A stretch of DNA of 5,425 nucleotides from Bacillota bacterium (lineage in GTDB: Bacteria > Bacillota > Proteinivoracia > UBA4975). Each line of letters begins with the position of its first letter. Position 1 is the first letter of the stretch. Below are positions 1 through 5,425 of this stretch, one piece after another. Under the pieces are notes generated by a model, which saw nothing but the letters and a program-made list of their open reading frames with translations, ran no database searches and was not told the origin of the DNA. Both the position numbers and the translations under genes were made by a program. The DNA is taken from positions 1 through 5,425 of the forward strand of contig JAAYHI010000124.1 in assembly GCA_012727415.1 (NCBI GenBank). Direction: 5' to 3'.

Positions 1-650
1 CCCCTGTACACACCTTTTGCATCATAGGCCGGGGAATAAAATTTGGGCACGTAGATTCCTGGTATCGCCGCCAATTTAGCCAGGGTATCCTCTTTGCCCA
101 GGCCCCCCTTCCTGGCTTCTTTCACTGTTTCGGCAATTTCCAGGACGATTTCCTCTCCTTCCCCCAGGACGAAGGCATCGATAAAATCTGCCAGGGGTTC
201 GGGATTCATTGCCCCGGGTCCCCCCGCCAGCACCAGGGGGAAATCGCTTCTTTCAGGGGCATAGGGCGAAAGCCCTGCCAAATCCAGCATATTGAGGATA
301 TTGGTATATCCCAATTCATACTGCAAAGTAAAGCCGATGATATCAAAGGTATGCAAAGGAGTCTTTGTTTCCAGGCCATAGAGAGGCAGATTGTGCTCCC
401 GCATCTTTGCCTCCATGTCCGGCCAGGGGGCAAAAACCCGTTCTGCCTGTGCCCACGGGATATCATTGATGATCTCGTATAAAATGTGAAACCCCATGTA
501 GCTAAAGCCTATTTCATAGACATCAGGAAAGGCCAAAGCAAAGCGAAGCTCCACTTTCCCTTGCTCTTTTTCGACAGAATTGATTTCATTGCCTACATAG
601 CGGGCAGGTTTCTCCACATAGGGCAGAATTAACTTGAGCTTATTCCACAT
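1..650 (-). CDS. TIGR03960-type B12-binding/radical SAM family protein, N-terminal part (3' end outside window)
   Basis: The frame is open from an ATG at 650-648 to the window edge, giving 216 codons without a stop. Blocks typical of the TIGR03960 family (uncharacterised radical SAM proteins often found beside rng/rplU in Clostridia) are visible: EKPARYVGNE near residues 14-23, ALAFPDVYEIG near 40-50, ERVFAPWPDME near 76-86, GFTLQYELGYTN near 110-121, LAGGPGAMNPEPLADF near 144-159 and LGEGEE near 166-171. The radical SAM CxxxCxxC cluster-binding motif is expected further downstream, outside the window; the visible part has no cysteine. No DxHxxG cobalamin-ligand motif is seen, so B12 binding is a family label, not something shown here. 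An AAGGAAGG ribosome binding site (666-659) lies 8 bases before the ATG, inside the end of the protease gene. The 3-base gap suggests co-transcription and translational coupling with that gene. Substrate and reaction are unknown. Family assignment is from recognised motifs and is fairly sure; function is not. Confidence 0.85.
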   Translation of the reverse strand, partial: MWNKLKLILPYVEKPARYVGNEINSVEKEQGKVELRFALAFPDVYEIGFSYMGFHILYEIINDIPWAQAERVFAPWPDMEAKMREHNLPLYGLETKTPLHTFDIIGFTLQYELGYTNILNMLDLAGLSPYAPERSDFPLVLAGGPGAMNPEPLADFIDAFVLGEGEEIVLEIAETVKEARKGGLGKEDTLAKLAAIPGIYVPKFYSPAYDAKGVYR

Positions 651-653
651 GCG

Positions 654-1520
654 CTATTCCTTCCTTTCCCCCAGTTCCTTCACCGCCTCCTGGAGGGATC
701 TTTGACCGGTTCCCGCCAAAATAAGCTTAAGGAGTTGGTGCTCAGTTAAAGTGCCGGCAAGGGCATAAGCCTCATCCAACACCGAAATCTGATAGTACCT
801 TTGGGGGCGTATTTTCTTTAAGACATCGTTGACCTTAACTCCCGGAGAGGCCACCAAGGTGTCGGCCGCCATGAGCTGGTGCTTGCGCAAAGCGCTCTGC
901 CTTGACAGCACATAACGCAACAGCGGAACCATCAGTTGTCTTCTCTCTACCAAGGCATTGTACAGCAAAAATCCTGAAGCCGCAAATATTGTGGGATTGG
1001 GCCCGCCCTGCAGCAGCCTGAAAACCGCCAGGACGCCAAGAATAAGCCCGCAGCCAAACCCAAAGGCAATCATAATTTTCGTCGCCCGATAATAGGATGT
1101 CCACACCGCCAGGCGGCTTCTCAGGGCGCGGCCGCCATCCAGGGGCAGAGCAGGCAGCAAATTAAAGGCCATGAGGGTCAGACTGGCATTGATAAATGAA
1201 GTGACAAGACCCTGGGGAGAGTATGGCAGCAATGCCATGGCCGCTGCAACTGCGAGGAGGTTAGCTGCAGGGCCCGCCAGGGCAATGCGAAACTCGGCCT
1301 CCGGCCGCACTTCCAGCAGCGTATCCAGGTGCATATACCCCCCTAAGGGCTGCACTACCAGCTTTTCTACTGTGCATCCCTGGGCTTTCGCCGCCAGGAT
1401 GTGCCCCCCTTCGTGAATAATCAGAGCCAGCACGAGGCTGATCGTTTCCTTTACCAGGCCTATGGCCAACAGCACCGCAAAAAATACGACAAAGAATAGC
1501 GAAATTTTCAGCGATTTCAT
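654..1520 (-). CDS. SpoIVFB-like M50 site-2 intramembrane metalloprotease with C-terminal CBS-like domain
   Basis: This 288-residue polytopic protein belongs to the M50 (site-2 protease) family, zinc proteases that cut substrates within or near the membrane. The zinc motif HEGGH is at residues 36-40, with H36 and H40 as ligands and E37 catalytic. The third ligand is D128 in NLLPALPLDGGR (120-131). The family AGPAANL motif is at 82-88. Roughly five or six hydrophobic segments lie between residues 6 and 190. The soluble tail, about 213-280, looks like a single CBS domain. This architecture and the length match Bacillus SpoIVFB, which cleaves pro-sigma-K in the mother cell and whose CBS domain senses ATP. 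The position after mre-type genes also matches the Bacillus locus. No SpoIVFA-like regulator is adjacent; rodA with a terminator precedes it. A G-rich ribosome binding site lies just before the ATG. A general M50 protease with another substrate remains possible, so I give no gene symbol. Confidence 0.87.
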   Translation of the reverse strand: MKSLKISLFFVVFFAVLLAIGLVKETISLVLALIIHEGGHILAAKAQGCTVEKLVVQPLGGYMHLDTLLEVRPEAEFRIALAGPAANLLAVAAAMALLPYSPQGLVTSFINASLTLMAFNLLPALPLDGGRALRSRLAVWTSYYRATKIMIAFGFGCGLILGVLAVFRLLQGGPNPTIFAASGFLLYNALVERRQLMVPLLRYVLSRQSALRKHQLMAADTLVASPGVKVNDVLKKIRPQRYYQISVLDEAYALAGTLTEHQLLKLILAGTGQRSLQEAVKELGERKE

Positions 1521-1526
1521 TCCGCA

Positions 1527-1538
1527 CCCCCCGCCTTC
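1527..1538 (-). promoter_or_regulatory. Ribosome binding site of the SpoIVFB-like gene
   Basis: The purine-rich stretch GAAGGCGGGGGG ends 6 bases before the ATG at 1520-1518. Either AAGGCGG or GGGGGGTG could pair with the anti-Shine-Dalgarno sequence. It is less canonical than the GGAGGTGA site of mrdA. It supports the chosen start, the first methionine before a hydrophobic segment. Confidence 0.5.
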
Positions 1539-1544
1539 TGCTAA

Positions 1545-1575
1545 TAGGTATTTTCAGGCCCGGCGAAGATATGCA
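1545..1575 (-). promoter_or_regulatory. Possible sigma-E-like promoter before the SpoIVFB-like gene
   Basis: On the minus strand TGCATATC (1575-1568) resembles the B. subtilis sigma-E -35 consensus GKCATATT at six of eight positions. After a 15-base spacer, AATACCTA (1552-1545) resembles the -10 consensus CATACAHT at about five of eight. The start point would fall roughly 20 bases before the ATG, leaving room for the ribosome binding site. Bacillus spoIVFB is transcribed by sigma-E in the mother cell, so the match fits the gene. A gene directly behind a strong terminator also needs some promoter. The two boxes are imperfect, and short degenerate matches arise by chance. No good sigma-A promoter was seen in the same gap. 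Confidence 0.35.
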
Positions 1576-1577
1576 AG

Positions 1578-1602
1578 AAAAAAGCCCGGCCCAAGGCCAG
1601 GC
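1578..1602 (-). terminator. Intrinsic terminator after rodA
   Basis: On the minus strand GCCTGGCC (1602-1595) pairs with GGCCGGGC (1591-1584) around a 3-base TTG loop. This gives an 8-bp GC-rich stem with one G-U pair, followed directly by six T residues (1583-1578). It is a textbook Rho-independent terminator and should end the mreC-mreD-mrdA-rodA transcript. The first base of the stem is the last base of the rodA TAG codon (1604-1602). On the plus strand the T-tract is absent, so it works in one direction only. Confidence 0.88.
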
Positions 1603-2717
1603 TAAAATATCGAGGTATCGCTGTGGGCTGCCACTGACAACACCAGCCCCAAAGAAATCATAGTCGTCAAAAAGGAACTTCCCCCATAGCTGACCAGGGG
1701 CAGGGGCAGGCCGGTCACCGGCATAATGCTGATGGTCATGCCTACGTTGACCAGGAGCTGGAAGGCAAACATGGCAGCGACGCCGACGCAAATATAGCGG
1801 CCGAAAGTATCCTTGGCCTCTATCCCCACTTTTAAAATTCTGGTAATGAGAAAGACATAGACCAGCAAGAAAAGGGAAGCACCGAGAAATCCCAGTTCCT
1901 CGCCAATAACGCTGAAAATAAAGTCTGTGTTCTTGGCGGGCAAGAAGTCCAGCTGGGTCTGGGTGCCCCGAAAAAGCCCCCTTCCCCAGAACTGGCCGGA
2001 ACCAATTGCCACCTTGGACTGAATGATCTGCCAGCCATCGCCGAAAGGATCCTGCCAGGGGTCCTGAAAGATAATGAGGCGAGCCTTTTGATAGGGCTTG
2101 AGCAAAAACAGGAAGGCAAAGACTGAGCCAATTGCCCCGACGAGACTTAATACCGCCATATGCAACCAGCGCATCCCGGCAACAAAGAGGATGCTCCCGG
2201 TAATTGCTAAAAAGATAAGGGAAGTACCCAAGTCAGGCTGCAGAAATATGACAATCATGGGGATGCCCACGTGGGCGATGGGAACGAGTAAATCCTTCCA
2301 CCTTTCCAGGCTGCGGCCCTCCTTGGCCATGGTGGCGGACAAGGTGAGGATAATTGCGATTTTTGCCGGTTCTGAGGGCTGCAGCTTAAATTTGCCAATA
2401 GCCAGCCAGCGCTGGGCACCCCAGGCAGATGAACCCTTAAAGATAACGAGAATTAGCAGGGCAAGACTAAAAAGGTACAGAGGAATTTTAAACCGCTGCC
2501 ACTCAGTATAGTCGATTACCGACAGGATAACCATCCCTGTCAAACCAAAGGCTACCCAGAGCAACTGTTTTACAAAGGTCCGGCTGGAAAAAAGGGAGGC
2601 AAAGGAGGATTCACCCGTAACTGAAGAAGAGCCGACAAGGATAACGCCAAAGATTGAAATGGCGACAATGGTCAGCAACAGGATATAATCATAACTCTTC
2701 CAAAGCTTTTTTCCCAA
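1602..2717 (-). CDS. rodA: RodA, SEDS-family peptidoglycan glycosyltransferase of the elongasome
   Basis: RodA is a polytopic membrane enzyme that polymerises lipid II into glycan strands, working with a class B PBP. The 371-residue protein has about ten hydrophobic segments and normal family length. SEDS landmarks are AQRWLAIGKFKLQPSEPAK (101-119), the DLGTSLIF block (162-169), the large extracytoplasmic loop with GSGQFWGRGLFRGTQTQL (239-256), FLPAKNTDFIFSVIGEELGF (258-277) including the catalytic-type D265, and MPVTGLPLPLVSYGGSS (332-348). RodA is preferred over the paralogues FtsW and SpoVE because the gene directly follows a PBP2 gene in an mre operon. Translation starts at a TTG (2717-2715). 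An in-frame stop at 2723-2721 rules out a longer start, and a GAGGTGAT ribosome binding site (2730-2723) sits 5 bases away. The ribosome binding site overlaps the mrdA stop codon, suggesting coupled translation. Confidence 0.95.
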   Translation of the reverse strand: MGKKLWKSYDYILLLTIVAISIFGVILVGSSSVTGESSFASLFSSRTFVKQLLWVAFGLTGMVILSVIDYTEWQRFKIPLYLFSLALLILVIFKGSSAWGAQRWLAIGKFKLQPSEPAKIAIILTLSATMAKEGRSLERWKDLLVPIAHVGIPMIVIFLQPDLGTSLIFLAITGSILFVAGMRWLHMAVLSLVGAIGSVFAFLFLLKPYQKARLIIFQDPWQDPFGDGWQIIQSKVAIGSGQFWGRGLFRGTQTQLDFLPAKNTDFIFSVIGEELGFLGASLFLLVYVFLITRILKVGIEAKDTFGRYICVGVAAMFAFQLLVNVGMTISIMPVTGLPLPLVSYGGSSFLTTMISLGLVLSVAAHSDTSIF

Positions 2718-2722
2718 TCCTC

Positions 2723-2730
2723 ATCACCTC
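2723..2730 (-). promoter_or_regulatory. Ribosome binding site deciding the TTG start of rodA
   Basis: GAGGTGAT on the minus strand lies 5 bases before the TTG at 2717-2715 and overlaps the TGA stop of mrdA (2731-2729). The ATG at 2724-2722, within and just after this site, is in another frame and does not lead into RodA. The in-frame TGA at 2723-2721 leaves TTG as the only initiation codon compatible with a complete first membrane segment. Confidence 0.75.
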
Positions 2731-4483
2731 ACTCTTCCAGGCCGAAGTAATAATCGATAATGTCCCGGGCAACTTCAATACTGCGGCTGCCCGCCCCGGC
2801 ATATTCCATAAAGACAACGATGGCAATTTCCGGATTGTCGTAGGGGGCATAGCCCACCCACCAGGAATGGGTATCCCGCCACCGCTCCATATTTTTGCGG
2901 CTGGGGCGATCGTGTTCAGCCGAACCTGTCTTTCCTGCAACGGCAAAGGGAAGGCCTTTTAAGAAAGGCGACCGGGCAGCGGATTGCTGCATCCCCTCTC
3001 TGATGACTTTGAGGTTTTCCGGAGAAAAATCCTGCTGGTCAAGGACAACAGGTTCAAAGAACTCAACGGTTTCGCCCCGATAGTCGGTGATTTTTTCCAC
3101 CATGTAGGGTTTATAATGGATGCCGCCATTGGCCAGCATGGAGACATAGTTTCCCATCTGCATGACTGTAAATTCGTTGAGCTGGCCGTACGAGATTTGC
3201 ACTGTATGGCCGCCTACCCAGGTTCTGCCCAGGCGGTAGTCCAGGGAACTGACCTGCTCATCCTGGGCAATGTCGTCAAACCCGGCGTTTTTTTGTGTCC
3301 GGGACATGCCGAATTTCTCAATATATTCATAGATTTTTTCCGACCCCAGGCGAGAGCCCACAGTGGCAAAATAAATGTTGCTGGAAACAGCCAGGGCGCG
3401 GCGCATATCGACATTGCCAAAAACAGCATTGCCGTAGTCATTGACAGGCTGGTTGTTGATGCGGGTTCTCCCCCCGGCGTATATCTTCTCCCTGGCCGTG
3501 ACGACGCCATATTCAAGGCCTGCCATGCCAGTAACCATCTTAAAAGTGGAGCCGACGGGGCGCCGGTACTGATAAGTCCTGTCAGTAAGCTTCTTGGCCC
3601 AATCGGGCATGTCAGCGGGGATATTCTCGGCCCACCAGGCCTTGTCGTAACGATGATTGTTGTCGAAGCTGGGCTCGGTAACCATTGCCAGGATCCTGCC
3701 GGTATTGGGATCCATGACCAGGACCGCTCCTGCCCAGGCATGATCAGACTTGCCTTCATCCCGCAACTTCTTCAGTACGCGGCGCAGGGATTCCTGAGCC
3801 ACCCTTTGCAGTTTCGTATCTATCGTCAGGTGAAGGTTGTGGCCGGGCTCCGCCGGCGTGCTGTTGACGGGCTCTCCCACCGGCCTGTTTTCCACATTGA
3901 CCTGAACGACGCTAAAGCCGTCAACCCCCTGGAGGTATTCATCCCATCTCCTCTCCAGGCCTTCAACTCCCCGGCGATCAATTTTATTCACTCTGCCCAG
4001 GGGATGGGGCAACAAGTCTTTCTCAGGATAATAGCGCTGGGGCACAACCTGGATAACTAAGCTGGGCATGAGGTGTTTGTACTCTTCCAACAGTAAAATC
4101 GTCTCGAAGTCAACATCGGTGGCGATAACAGCAGGTTCAAACTTGCGCTGGTGCTTTGCCAGTTTCTCGCGAATAGCGTCAGGCTCCATATCCAAAAAAC
4201 CAGCCAACTGAACAATGGTCTGCTCCCGCCTGTTTTTGTTTTGCTCGTCGGCCAGGGCGACGGTATAGGTGGGGACGCTGGCAGCAAGCTCAACCCCGTC
4301 AGCACTGTAAATTCTGCCCCGGGGCGCCAGTTCAATGAGGTGGCGAAAGCGGTTGTTATCCGCCATATGGGCCCATTCTTCACCTTCGATAATCTGAATC
4401 TCAAATAAATTGTAAATGAGGACGACAAGAATGAGGACGCATACTATTCGCAGCAGCCTAATTCGCCACAGTGGGGAGTTCAT
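2729..4483 (-). CDS. mrdA: Penicillin-binding protein 2 (class B, elongation transpeptidase)
   Basis: This D,D-transpeptidase cross-links peptidoglycan during lateral wall synthesis and is the expected partner of RodA. The 584-residue protein has a short cytoplasmic tail, one membrane anchor (about 9-29), a PBP dimerisation/pedestal domain (about 50-215, with APRGRIYSADGVELA at 53-67 and GVEGLERRWDEYLQG at 172-186) and a transpeptidase domain (about 250-580). All three catalytic motifs are present: S312-T-F-K315 with S312 as the acylated serine, S367-S-N369, and K518-T-G-S521. Length is normal for the PBP2 group. The ATG at 4483-4481 overlaps the mreD stop as ATGA, with a GGAGGTGA ribosome binding site (4495-4488) four bases away. 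Small departures from common family wording are PVGSTFK instead of PPGSxFK and YGQLN where many members have GQG. Class B identity is certain; elongation (PBP2) rather than division (PBP3) or sporulation (SpoVD) follows from the mre/rodA context and the absence of a PASTA domain. Confidence 0.95.
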   Translation of the reverse strand: MNSPLWRIRLLRIVCVLILVVLIYNLFEIQIIEGEEWAHMADNNRFRHLIELAPRGRIYSADGVELAASVPTYTVALADEQNKNRREQTIVQLAGFLDMEPDAIREKLAKHQRKFEPAVIATDVDFETILLLEEYKHLMPSLVIQVVPQRYYPEKDLLPHPLGRVNKIDRRGVEGLERRWDEYLQGVDGFSVVQVNVENRPVGEPVNSTPAEPGHNLHLTIDTKLQRVAQESLRRVLKKLRDEGKSDHAWAGAVLVMDPNTGRILAMVTEPSFDNNHRYDKAWWAENIPADMPDWAKKLTDRTYQYRRPVGSTFKMVTGMAGLEYGVVTAREKIYAGGRTRINNQPVNDYGNAVFGNVDMRRALAVSSNIYFATVGSRLGSEKIYEYIEKFGMSRTQKNAGFDDIAQDEQVSSLDYRLGRTWVGGHTVQISYGQLNEFTVMQMGNYVSMLANGGIHYKPYMVEKITDYRGETVEFFEPVVLDQQDFSPENLKVIREGMQQSAARSPFLKGLPFAVAGKTGSAEHDRPSRKNMERWRDTHSWWVGYAPYDNPEIAIVVFMEYAGAGSRSIEVARDIIDYYFGLEE

Positions 4484-4983
4484 CTCTTCACCTCCAGTAC
4501 CGACTCCAGCTTGTCCCCGGGGTGCCGCAGCTTAATAACCAGTAAACTGAGTAAATATAAAATAAGATTGGACAGCAAATGCATCCCTGCATTAATTTGC
4601 AAAGCAGGAATTAAGTCTGGAATGCCCTGAATATAAAAGATAAACGCCATGAAAGCATCCTGAATGAGCGTGGCGGCAATAAGCCTTATCCCCACAGTAA
4701 GGATATAGCTTTCAAACACCTCGTATTTAATCTCGAGAACAATAAACATGCTGACAAAGTTTAAGAGCATGTAAAGGCCGAGGATTTCTCCCAGGAGAAT
4801 ATCCATCACCAGGCCTGTCCAAAGAGAAGCAATAAGCAAAAACCTGCGCTCCTGCCTTATGGAGGCAAACACCAGGCAGACAAGAGCAGGCGCCAGGGGC
4901 AACCAGGGAAAGACCAAGGGCAGCAATGCGCTTTGCAAAATTACCAGGCCAGTCAACGCCAGAAGGGGCAATGCGTATTTCAT
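4480..4983 (-). CDS. mreD: MreD, rod-shape-determining membrane protein
   Basis: MreD is a small integral membrane protein of the elongasome that works with MreC to link the MreB cytoskeleton to wall synthesis; no enzymatic activity is known. The 167-residue product is nearly all hydrophobic, with about five or six membrane segments (roughly 3-20, 22-41, 47-65, 68-86, 95-117, 130-150) and a basic C-terminal tail. The family feature GLVMDILLGEILGL (57-70) is clear. Sequence conservation in MreD is otherwise low, so the call leans on this motif, on length (usually 160-180) and on the position between mreC and mrdA. Its ATG overlaps the mreC stop as ATGA, and its own stop overlaps the mrdA start in the same way, so translation is likely coupled along the operon. 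The ribosome binding site (GGGGGT, 4997-4992, 8 bases before the ATG) is mediocre, which fits coupling. Confidence 0.92.
   Translation of the reverse strand: MKYALPLLALTGLVILQSALLPLVFPWLPLAPALVCLVFASIRQERRFLLIASLWTGLVMDILLGEILGLYMLLNFVSMFIVLEIKYEVFESYILTVGIRLIAATLIQDAFMAFIFYIQGIPDLIPALQINAGMHLLSNLILYLLSLLVIKLRHPGDKLESVLEVKR
4488..4495 (-). promoter_or_regulatory. Strong ribosome binding site of mrdA
   Basis: GGAGGTGA on the minus strand is an almost perfect complement of the 16S rRNA 3' end and ends four bases before the mrdA ATG. It lies inside the last codons of mreD. It fixes the mrdA start and suggests that PBP2 can be initiated efficiently on its own as well as by coupling. Confidence 0.75.
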
Positions 4984-5425
4984 TGCTGCTTACCCCCGTC
5001 CGCGGAATCGTCAACGGGAGAATCATAATTTATGATAATAAGCACTTCTTCCAGGCGCTCGAAATCCACCTCAGGACAGACAAGGGCAGACCGTTCCAAG
5101 GAAACGGGGTCATCATACACCTCTACAACCCGGCCTATTACAAGTCCCTTGGGGTAAATGCCAGTCAAGGGCGAGGAAATAATGATGTCTCCCTCACGAA
5201 TATCAGCATATTGGTCGAGGCGGGTAAGGCGGGTATAGCCGGTTGGGTTGGACAAGCCAATAAGCACACCGTTGTCCCGGGTGCGCTGCACAATCACACT
5301 GATACCGCTGGAAGGGCTGATCAACAGCTGCACCTTGGAATGAGAGGGCTGGACTTCGACAATTTTGCCCACCAAGCCCTGGTTGGTAACCACAGGCATG
5401 TCCACTTTTATGCCATGTCTTGCTC
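4980..5425 (-). CDS. mreC: MreC, rod-shape-determining protein, C-terminal part (5' end outside window)
   Basis: MreC is a bitopic membrane protein whose extracytoplasmic beta-barrel domains bind PBPs and activate the RodA-PBP2 pair. About 148 C-terminal residues are visible. Typical MreC wording includes GIKVDMPVVTNQGLVGKIVE at the start of the visible part, SKVQLLISPSSGISVIVQRT, GDIIISSPLTGIYPKGLVIG and the closing PEVDFERLEEVLIII. The reading frame stays open to the window edge. The GTG at 5405-5403 and nearby ATGs are internal codons, because the residues before them (ARHGIK) continue the conserved domain; the true start, membrane anchor and coiled coil lie beyond 5425. The protein ends in a short polar tail after the barrel. 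The TGA stop overlaps the mreD ATG. mreB is expected immediately upstream, outside the window. Confidence 0.94.
   Translation of the reverse strand, partial: ARHGIKVDMPVVTNQGLVGKIVEVQPSHSKVQLLISPSSGISVIVQRTRDNGVLIGLSNPTGYTRLTRLDQYADIREGDIIISSPLTGIYPKGLVIGRVVEVYDDPVSLERSALVCPEVDFERLEEVLIIINYDSPVDDSADGGKQQ

Noticed and set aside
1557..1591. Direct repeat of GCCGGGC (1590-1584 and 1564-1558 on the minus strand) that could offer an alternative partner for the terminator's left arm
   Set aside because: The second copy would form a shorter stem with a loop of about 30 bases and is transcribed only after the T-tract, so it cannot compete well with the 8-bp hairpin. No riboswitch or attenuator pattern surrounds it.
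1261..1791. Minus-strand frame of 176 codons spanning the rodA end, the terminator and the start of the protease gene
   Set aside because: It reads through a strong terminator and overlaps two conserved genes in another frame. Its product is rich in Arg, Gly and Pro with no family resemblance.
2098..2511. Plus-strand frame of 137 codons opposite rodA
   Set aside because: It is antisense to conserved RodA membrane segments and shows no domain or ribosome binding site; judged a shadow frame.
2984..4060. Plus-strand open frame of 358 codons opposite mrdA
   Set aside because: It lies entirely antisense to the conserved PBP2 transpeptidase region, has no recognisable domain, no convincing ribosome binding site, and a composition expected from the complement of a GC-rich coding frame. 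It is a shadow frame.
4980..5405. GTG at 5405-5403 as the start of a short separate mreC gene
   Set aside because: The frame is open to the window edge and the codons before the GTG continue the conserved MreC barrel domain, so this is an internal valine codon of a gene cut by the window.
1..5425. CRISPR arrays, insertion sequences, tRNA or rRNA genes, phage or plasmid features
   Set aside because: No regular repeats, transposase-like frames, terminal inverted repeats or structured-RNA patterns were found; the window is almost fully filled by six conserved core genes.

Overview
This 5.4 kb window is a conserved cell-envelope locus of a Gram-positive, probably endospore-forming, Clostridia-type Firmicute. 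All six genes lie on the minus strand, so transcription runs from high to low coordinates. The lineage inference rests on gene order, strong GGAGGTGA-type ribosome binding sites, a TTG start, and a SpoIVFB-type membrane protease next to mre genes. No genus can be named safely.

Layout in the direction of transcription: the 3' part of mreC (5425-4980, cut by the window edge); mreD (4983-4480); mrdA, a class B penicillin-binding protein of the PBP2 type (4483-2729); rodA (2717-1602); a strong intrinsic terminator whose stem begins in the rodA stop codon (1602-1578); a short intergenic stretch with a possible sporulation sigma-E-like promoter (1575-1545); a SpoIVFB-like M50 site-2 protease with a C-terminal CBS-like domain (1520-654); and the 5' part of a TIGR03960-type B12-binding/radical SAM family protein (650-1, cut by the edge). 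Start and stop codons of mreC/mreD and mreD/mrdA overlap as ATGA. mrdA/rodA and the protease/TIGR03960 pair are separated by 11 and 3 bases. There is no gene-free stretch longer than about 80 bases.

The first four genes encode the elongasome (rod complex). MreC and MreD are its membrane scaffold, RodA is the SEDS glycosyltransferase that polymerises glycan strands from lipid II, and PBP2 is the cognate transpeptidase that cross-links them. mreB is expected just outside the window beyond 5425. The terminator then separates this operon from a second unit that starts with the SpoIVFB-like protease.

The order resembles the Bacillus subtilis mreBCD-minCD-spoIVFA-spoIVFB-rplU locus, but here mrdA and rodA fill the position of minCD, and no spoIVFA-like gene precedes the protease. 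I found no sign of a wholly new system. The points most worth a second look are the orphan SpoIVFB-like protease with its own putative promoter, the terminator overlapping the rodA stop codon, and the uncharacterised radical SAM family gene coupled to the protease.
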